Under the pieces are notes generated by a model. It was not told where the DNA came from, ran no database searches, and saw nothing but the letters and a program-made list of their open reading frames with translations. Below are positions 59,725 to 64,000 of a stretch of DNA of 64,000 bases, piece by piece (positions within the stretch are counted from its first letter, which is position 1; each line of letters starts with the position of its first letter). The position numbers were made by a program, and so were the translations under genes. Source of the stretch: Zoogloea dura (GTDB lineage: Bacteria > Pseudomonadota > Gammaproteobacteria > Burkholderiales > Rhodocyclaceae); NCBI RefSeq assembly GCF_012927165.1, contig NZ_JABBGA010000003.1:62001-126000 (forward strand). Reading direction: 5' to 3'.

Positions 59725-62360
59725 AGCTCAAGCGCCTGCGCCTCGAACAGTTCCGCCGCTTCCGCCAGCCCTTCCAGATCGACGGCCTGACGCCCGGCCT
59801 CAACCTGTTCACCGGCCCCAACGAAGCCGGCAAGAGCACCCTGGTCGCCGCCCTGCGCGCCGCCTTCTTCGAGCGCTACCGCTCCAGCGCGGTGGACGAC
59901 CTGCGCCCCTGGGGCGACAGCGCCGCCGCGCCGACGGTGGAGCTGGACTTCGAGCTGGGCGGCCACGACTACCGCCTCACCAAGAGCTTCCTGCACAAGA
60001 AACGCTGCGAACTGCAATGGAACGGCCAGCAACTCGACGGCACCGACGCCGAAGACCGGCTGGCCGAGCTGCTCGGCTTCCAGCACGCCGGCAAGGGCGC
60101 CAGCAAGGCCGAGCACTGGGGCATCCCCGGCCTGCTGTGGATCAGCCAGGGCAGCGCCCAGGAGATCCGCGAGCCGGTCGCCCACGCCACCGACCACCTG
60201 CGCCGGGCCCTCAACACCTCCCTCGGCGAGGTAGCCGCCAGCGGCGGTGACGACCTGCTGGCCAACGTCGAGGCCCGCCGCAACGAACTCCTCACCGCCG
60301 CCGGCGGCAAACCCCGCGGCGACTACGCGGCGGCCCGCGAGCAGGAGAAGGCCCTGGAAGACGAGCTGGCCAGCCTGGACCAGGACATCGCCCAGTACAG
60401 CCAGAAGGTGGACCGCCTCGCCCGCCTGCGCCAGGAGCACACCCGTGAAGGCACCGAGCAGACCTGGGTGGCCTTCCGCGCACAGGAAGCCGACGCCCGC
60501 GCCCGGCTCGAGGCGCTGCAGGGCGTCGAACGGGAGCTCGCCGGCACCCGCCAGCAGCAGGCCCGAGGCGAAGAGCGCCTGCGCCTGCTGCGCAGCCACC
60601 TCGACGCCTTCGAACGCGAAGAGAAGGAGCTGGCCACCCGTCGCGCCGCCACGGCCGCCGCCCAGCACACCCTGGACGAAGCCGCCGCGGCCCTGACCCA
60701 CTGGCAACCCCGCCACGACGAGGCCGCCCGGCGCTACGACAGCGCCCGCCACGCCCTGCGCCTGGCCCGCCAGGAGGACACCCGGCGCAACCTGGTCCGC
60801 AGCCGTGACGAGCAGCGCCGCCAGGCCGAAGCGGCCGGCGCCGCGCTGACCCAGGCCGAAGCCGCCCACGCCATCCTGCAGGCCCTCCGCCAGCAGGCCG
60901 CCGCCGGCGCCATCAAGGACAGCGAGCTGAAGACCCTGCGCGAGCTGGGAAGCCAGCTCACCGAGAACCGCATCCGCCGCGAAGCCTCCGCCACCCGCCT
61001 GGGCTACACGCTGGACGCCGGCGTGCGCCTGACACTCGACGGCCAGGGCCTGGAAGGCCGTGGCGAGCGCCACCTCTTCGACCACAGCCAGATCGACCTG
61101 CCCGGCCTCGGCCGCCTGGAGATCACCCCCGGCGGCACCGGCCTGGCCGAACTGCAACGGGCCGCCGACGAACTCGAGGACCAGCGCAGCGCGCTGCTCC
61201 AGCGCCTTGGCCTGAACAGCCCCGAAGAGGCCGAGACCCGGGCCGAAGCCCGCCGGCAGCTGGAGGCCGACCTGCGCAGCGCAGAAACCGGATTCAAGGC
61301 CCTCGCCCCCAAGGGGCTCGACGCCCTGCGCCTGGAACACGCCCAAAGAACCACCGGTGCCGCCGAGGCCGAAACCTCGCTGGCCGCCCTCGCCCCACCG
61401 CCGGAGCAGCCGCCACCCGCGGTAGCCACCGCCGAAGCCGAAGAAGAGGCTGCACGCCAGGCCCTGGCCATCCTCGACAGCCAGCTCGCCACCGCCCGCC
61501 TTGCCGAAAGCAGCGCCCGCGCCGCCTTCGCCGCCGCCACCCAGGAGCAGGCCAGCGCCCAGGCCCGCCTGGATGATCCGGCGCGCGGCCAGCGCCTCGG
61601 CGCCGCCAACGCCGAGCTGACCGACGCCCGCGCCGAACAGGACACCCTGTCCCGACGGGTCGCCGCCCTGGAGCAGCAGATCGCCGAAGCCCATCCGGAC
61701 ATCCTGCGCCAGGACGTGGAGCGCTACCGCAGCAGCGCCGGGGCCGCCGAAGCCCGCCACCGGGAGCGGGCCACCGAGATCTACCGGCTCGAGGTCGAGC
61801 TCGAGGCCGCTGGCGCCCGGGGCCTGGACGAACGCCGCGCCGAGATCGACCGCGACCTCGCCCAGGCCCGCCGGCGCAGCGCCGAACTGGCCCGCCGCGC
61901 CGCTGCCCTGGATCACCTGCTGACCCTGCTGCGCAGCCACCGCCAGGCCCTCACCCAGCGCCTGCAGGCCCCCCTGCAAAAGCACCTGGCCCGCTATCTC
62001 CAGCTACTCTTCCCCCGCGCCCGCCTGGACATCGACGAGAACCTCGGCCCCGGCCCTCTGACCCGGCCAGGCCCCCAGGGCGACGAAACCGGCAACCTGG
62101 AAGCCCTCAGCTTCGGCGCCCGCGAACAGATGGGCGTGATCACCCGTCTGGCCTATGCCGACCTCCTGCGCGAAGCCGGCCGCCCCACTTTGCTGGTCCT
62201 CGACGACGCCCTCGTGCATAGCGACGAAACCCGCCTCGCCCAGATGAAGCGGGTCCTCTTCGACGCCGCCGGGCGCCACCAGATCCTGCTGTTCACCTGC
62301 CACCCCGAAAAGTGGCGCGACCTCGGCGTGGCCGCCCGCACGCTGGACAGCACCCCCTAA
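59721..62360 (+). CDS. SbcC/YhaN-like SMC-type ATPase without a zinc hook
   Basis: An 879-residue ABC-type ATPase: Walker [10 protein letters not shown] near residue 33, long coiled-coil arms rich in A, R, E and L (residues ~210-440, 500-780), signature [11 protein letters not shown] and Walker [13 protein letters not shown] near the C-terminus. The tip between the arms (about 430-500) shows a beta-rich segment ([17 protein letters not shown]...[13 protein letters not shown]) and no CxxC zinc hook, as in YhaN rather than SbcC. With the SbcD-like partner it probably processes DNA ends or hairpins. Start fixed by ATGA overlap. Confidence 0.88.
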   Translation: MKLKRLRLEQFRRFRQPFQIDGLTPGLNLFTGPNEAGKSTLVAALRAAFFERYRSSAVDDLRPWGDSAAAPTVELDFELGGHDYRLTKSFLHKKRCELQWNGQQLDGTDAEDRLAELLGFQHAGKGASKAEHWGIPGLLWISQGSAQEIREPVAHATDHLRRALNTSLGEVAASGGDDLLANVEARRNELLTAAGGKPRGDYAAAREQEKALEDELASLDQDIAQYSQKVDRLARLRQEHTREGTEQTWVAFRAQEADARARLEALQGVERELAGTRQQQARGEERLRLLRSHLDAFEREEKELATRRAATAAAQHTLDEAAAALTHWQPRHDEAARRYDSARHALRLARQEDTRRNLVRSRDEQRRQAEAAGAALTQAEAAHAILQALRQQAAAGAIKDSELKTLRELGSQLTENRIRREASATRLGYTLDAGVRLTLDGQGLEGRGERHLFDHSQIDLPGLGRLEITPGGTGLAELQRAADELEDQRSALLQRLGLNSPEEAETRAEARRQLEADLRSAETGFKALAPKGLDALRLEHAQRTTGAAEAETSLAALAPPPEQPPPAVATAEAEEEAARQALAILDSQLATARLAESSARAAFAAATQEQASAQARLDDPARGQRLGAANAELTDARAEQDTLSRRVAALEQQIAEAHPDILRQDVERYRSSAGAAEARHRERATEIYRLEVELEAAGARGLDERRAEIDRDLAQARRRSAELARRAAALDHLLTLLRSHRQALTQRLQAPLQKHLARYLQLLFPRARLDIDENLGPGPLTRPGPQGDETGNLEALSFGAREQMGVITRLAYADLLREAGRPTLLVLDDALVHSDETRLAQMKRVLFDAAGRHQILLFTCHPEKWRDLGVAARTLDSTP

Positions 62361-62370
62361 GGACACCCCC

Positions 62371-63018
62371 ATGAACGACAAGACCAAGCTCGCCGACCTG
62401 CGCAAATCCTACGAACGGGGCAGCCTCGACGTGGACGACGTGGCCTCCGACCCCTTCGCCCAGTTCGGCCACTGGCTGAACGAAGCCCTCTCCGCCGAAG
62501 TCCCCGAACCCAACGCCATGACCCTCGCCACCGTCGGCCCCGACGGCCGGCCATCCACCCGCATCGTGCTGATCAAGGACTACGACGAACGCGGCGTCGT
62601 CTGGTACACCAACTACCGCAGCCGCAAGGGCCGCGAACTGGCCGACCACCCCTTCGCCGCCCTGCAGTTCCACTGGGTCGAGCTCGAACGGGTCGTGCGC
62701 ATCGAAGGCAAGGTGGAAAAGGTCTCCGACGCCGAATCCGACACCTACTTCGCCAGCCGCCCCCTGACCAGCCGCATCGGCGCCTGGGCCTCCAACCAGA
62801 GCGAACCCATCCCCGGCCGCGGCACCATCGTCGCCAAGGCCGCCGAATACGGCCTCAAGTTCGGCCTCAACCCCCCCCGCCCCCCCCACTGGGGCGGCTA
62901 CCGCCTGATCCCCGACCGCTGGGAATTCTGGCAAGGCCGCGCATCCAGGCTGCATGACCGGATCGTCTATGAGCAGGACGGCAATGGAGGCTGGACGCGC
63001 TCGCGCTTGTCACCGTGA
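62371..63018 (+). CDS. pdxH: Pyridoxamine/pyridoxine 5'-phosphate oxidase PdxH
   Basis: A 215-residue FMN enzyme making pyridoxal 5'-phosphate. Seen: [50 protein letters not shown], the substrate-binding R-x-H-type ending [15 protein letters not shown] and the C-terminal WTRSRLSP. Length is standard. AAGGA precedes the ATG 10 bases after the upstream stop. Downstream the base composition changes. Confidence 0.96.
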   Translation: MNDKTKLADLRKSYERGSLDVDDVASDPFAQFGHWLNEALSAEVPEPNAMTLATVGPDGRPSTRIVLIKDYDERGVVWYTNYRSRKGRELADHPFAALQFHWVELERVVRIEGKVEKVSDAESDTYFASRPLTSRIGAWASNQSEPIPGRGTIVAKAAEYGLKFGLNPPRPPHWGGYRLIPDRWEFWQGRASRLHDRIVYEQDGNGGWTRSRLSP

Positions 63019-63116
63019 GCGGCGGGAACTTTGGCTGGGTGGGTGCCTGAGAGTCGAACGCTCAGACATCAAACGCGCATGCCTGCCGAAATACCTGGGC
63101 GGGCCTCCCCCCGCAA

Positions 63117-63395
63117 TTACTTCCTGCACTGATGAGGACTGAGATCCGTCGCCTCCCGGCCGGTTTCCTTGTCGATCACCACCACGCGCGCACCGGGGTA
63201 AGCCAGACAGGTGCCATTGATGGCCGAATAGACAGCACGCCCCTGGGCCATGAAGGAACGCCCCGGATTGATGGGCTTGCCCTCGCCATCGTATGCGGTC
63301 AGCGAATAGAAACCCTGCGGGCTGGCACAGCCTCCAGCCGCCAACAGCAACACCAGCAGGCAAGAAGAGCGCAAACAACTATGGTGCAGAATCAT
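63117..63395 (-). CDS. Small lipoprotein of unknown function
   Basis: A 92-residue protein with a lipoprotein signal: SCLLVLLLAAGGCASP, lipobox LAAGGC. The mature part reads GFYSLTAYDGEGKPINPGRS and YSAINGTCLAYPGARVVVID, with two further cysteines. The chosen ATG is preceded by GGAGG; the frame also offers a GTG six codons upstream. It begins 14 bases after the stop of the next gene upstream on the minus strand, so the two are probably one transcript. I do not recognise the family. Base composition is lower in GC than the main part of the window. Confidence 0.7.
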   Translation of the reverse strand: MILHHSCLRSSCLLVLLLAAGGCASPQGFYSLTAYDGEGKPINPGRSFMAQGRAVYSAINGTCLAYPGARVVVIDKETGREATDLSPHQCRK

Positions 63396-63409
63396 CCCGA
63401 CATCCTCCC

Positions 63410-64000
63410 TCACTCAGTCCTGAAATAAGGCTGACACCAGGTCGGTGCCTGCCTGGGCTTGTTCTTGTAATGTTTGAAGCAGTCCTGCTTGAGGATCTCC
63501 ATCGCCTGCAATCTCGTCGTCTCCACTTCAGATGCGGCGAGGTCCGTCCAGGGCTCTACCTTCACAGACTCCAGCAAACGATGAAACAGCACATCCATCG
63601 CTTGGAAAGCCTCAGGGTTCTTGATTGACTCCTGGTTGGCCCTCATGGAGATCGCAATCGTGAAACCGCTGTCGGCCACGGGTGTTACATAGATTTTGTA
63701 GGGACCACCAATCATATTTAGTTGTGGAGGCTGAAGCGTGGCAACGTAAGCCATCCAGGTGTTCTTTCCGATGACTTCCCAAGCCTTCTTCAAATCCCTC
63801 TGGGGGTACGTCTCATCAAGGATGGCAGTCCATTGAGATAGAGTCCGCTCATAGAATCGCATCTCGACACCCATTCCAATTCCCTGCCAATTCTGCTCAC
63901 ACATCCACCCCAATCCATCCTCCCGCTCCTCGTACCTCTTTTCGTCGGGCTTGTCCTTGACATCGCCTTCCTGTCTTGTGCTGATCGGCACCTGGCGCTT
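63410..64000 (-). CDS. Protein of unknown function (partial, cut by right edge)
   Basis: At least 196 residues, open to the window edge. It contains WMCEQNWQGIGMGVEMRFYE, TWMAYVATLQPPQLNMIGGP and a C-terminal YKNKPRQAPTWCQPYFRTE. No membrane segment is visible in this part; an N-terminal signal may lie outside. The GTG at 63991 could be an internal codon since the frame stays open to the edge. GC content and codon choice are clearly lower and less biased than in the genes up to pdxH, which suggests a different origin. No family recognised. Confidence 0.65.
   Translation of the reverse strand, partial: KRQVPISTRQEGDVKDKPDEKRYEEREDGLGWMCEQNWQGIGMGVEMRFYERTLSQWTAILDETYPQRDLKKAWEVIGKNTWMAYVATLQPPQLNMIGGPYKIYVTPVADSGFTIAISMRANQESIKNPEAFQAMDVLFHRLLESVKVEPWTDLAASEVETTRLQAMEILKQDCFKHYKNKPRQAPTWCQPYFRTE

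Noticed and set aside
63040-63075. Possible tRNA gene after pdxH
   Set aside because: A GTTCGACT-like T-loop is visible on the minus strand, but the flanking five-base stems do not pair and no acceptor or anticodon arm fits. At most a remnant.

Overview
The window is GC-rich (roughly two thirds G+C by eye), densely packed DNA from a denitrifying betaproteobacterium. Rhodocyclales (Azospira/Thauera/Dechloromonas-like) is my best guess. The reasons are a cytochrome cd1 nitrite reductase with its heme d1 genes, a fused NirDL, the polA/DUF2782/LOG and DUF484/dapF neighbourhoods, and the codon use. No rRNA, intact tRNA, CRISPR array or insertion sequence was seen.

Layout. 1-5.1 kb: a partial AraC regulator, a PhnA-like protein, a small unknown gene, then the minus-strand heme d1 operon nirC-nirF-nirDL-nirG-nirH behind an FNR/Dnr-type box. 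5.2-9.7 kb: a yigZ-like gene, a ~600 bp imperfect inverted repeat, then nirS-nirM and the divergent nirE, sharing one FNR/Dnr-type palindrome. nirJ and nirN are not in the window. 9.7-17 kb: three genes for an uncharacterised peptide-forming or peptide-modifying system (transglutaminase-DUF2126 amidoligase, circularly permuted ATP-grasp plus Alpha-E, second transglutaminase). They lie behind a near-consensus sigma-54 promoter with NtrC-like upstream dyads. 17-20.6 kb: a secreted beta-helix protein and an O-antigen-ligase-type membrane protein with an unusual periplasmic insertion. 20.7-26.7 kb: a tightly overlapped run ubiA-like/HAD/small secreted protein/GST, then ruvA, a thioesterase-like gene, an AI-2E-type permease and ruvB. 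26.8-34 kb: a winged-helix regulator with an operator-like dyad, rlmI-like, DUF484, dapF, a CoA-binding protein, sppA, DUF2782 and a LOG-family protein. 34-44.4 kb: polA, a DUF2242 lipoprotein, a lytic transglycosylase, queF, a 16-codon bridging ORF, murB, a FliA-type promoter driving a CheZ-like protein, a cupin, an alpha/beta hydrolase, trmA and a conserved unknown. 44.5-58.5 kb is rich in signalling: a MASE2-GGDEF cyclase, 3-hydroxybutyrate dehydrogenase, norD, a degenerate EAL protein, then a four-gene run TonB receptor / YfiR-like / CHASE8-type hybrid kinase / REC-REC-PAS-PAS-GGDEF-EAL. 58.6-63 kb: an SbcD/SbcC-like pair and pdxH. 63-64 kb: two small unknown genes of visibly lower GC, the last cut by the window edge.

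How it fits together. The nir genes form a nitrite-respiration module, probably switched on by low oxygen and NO, with norD serving the next step (NO reduction). The promoter signals suggest that the amidoligase/transglutaminase cluster is nitrogen-regulated and that the CheZ-like protein belongs to the flagellar regulon. The TonB/YfiR/kinase/GGDEF-EAL run reads as one route from an outer-membrane signal to c-di-GMP. Two dispersed structured repeats lie directly behind stop codons: a ~120 bp stem-loop whose paired termini differ between copies yet stay complementary within each copy, and a ~70 bp palindromic unit. They look like mobile or duplicated terminator elements.
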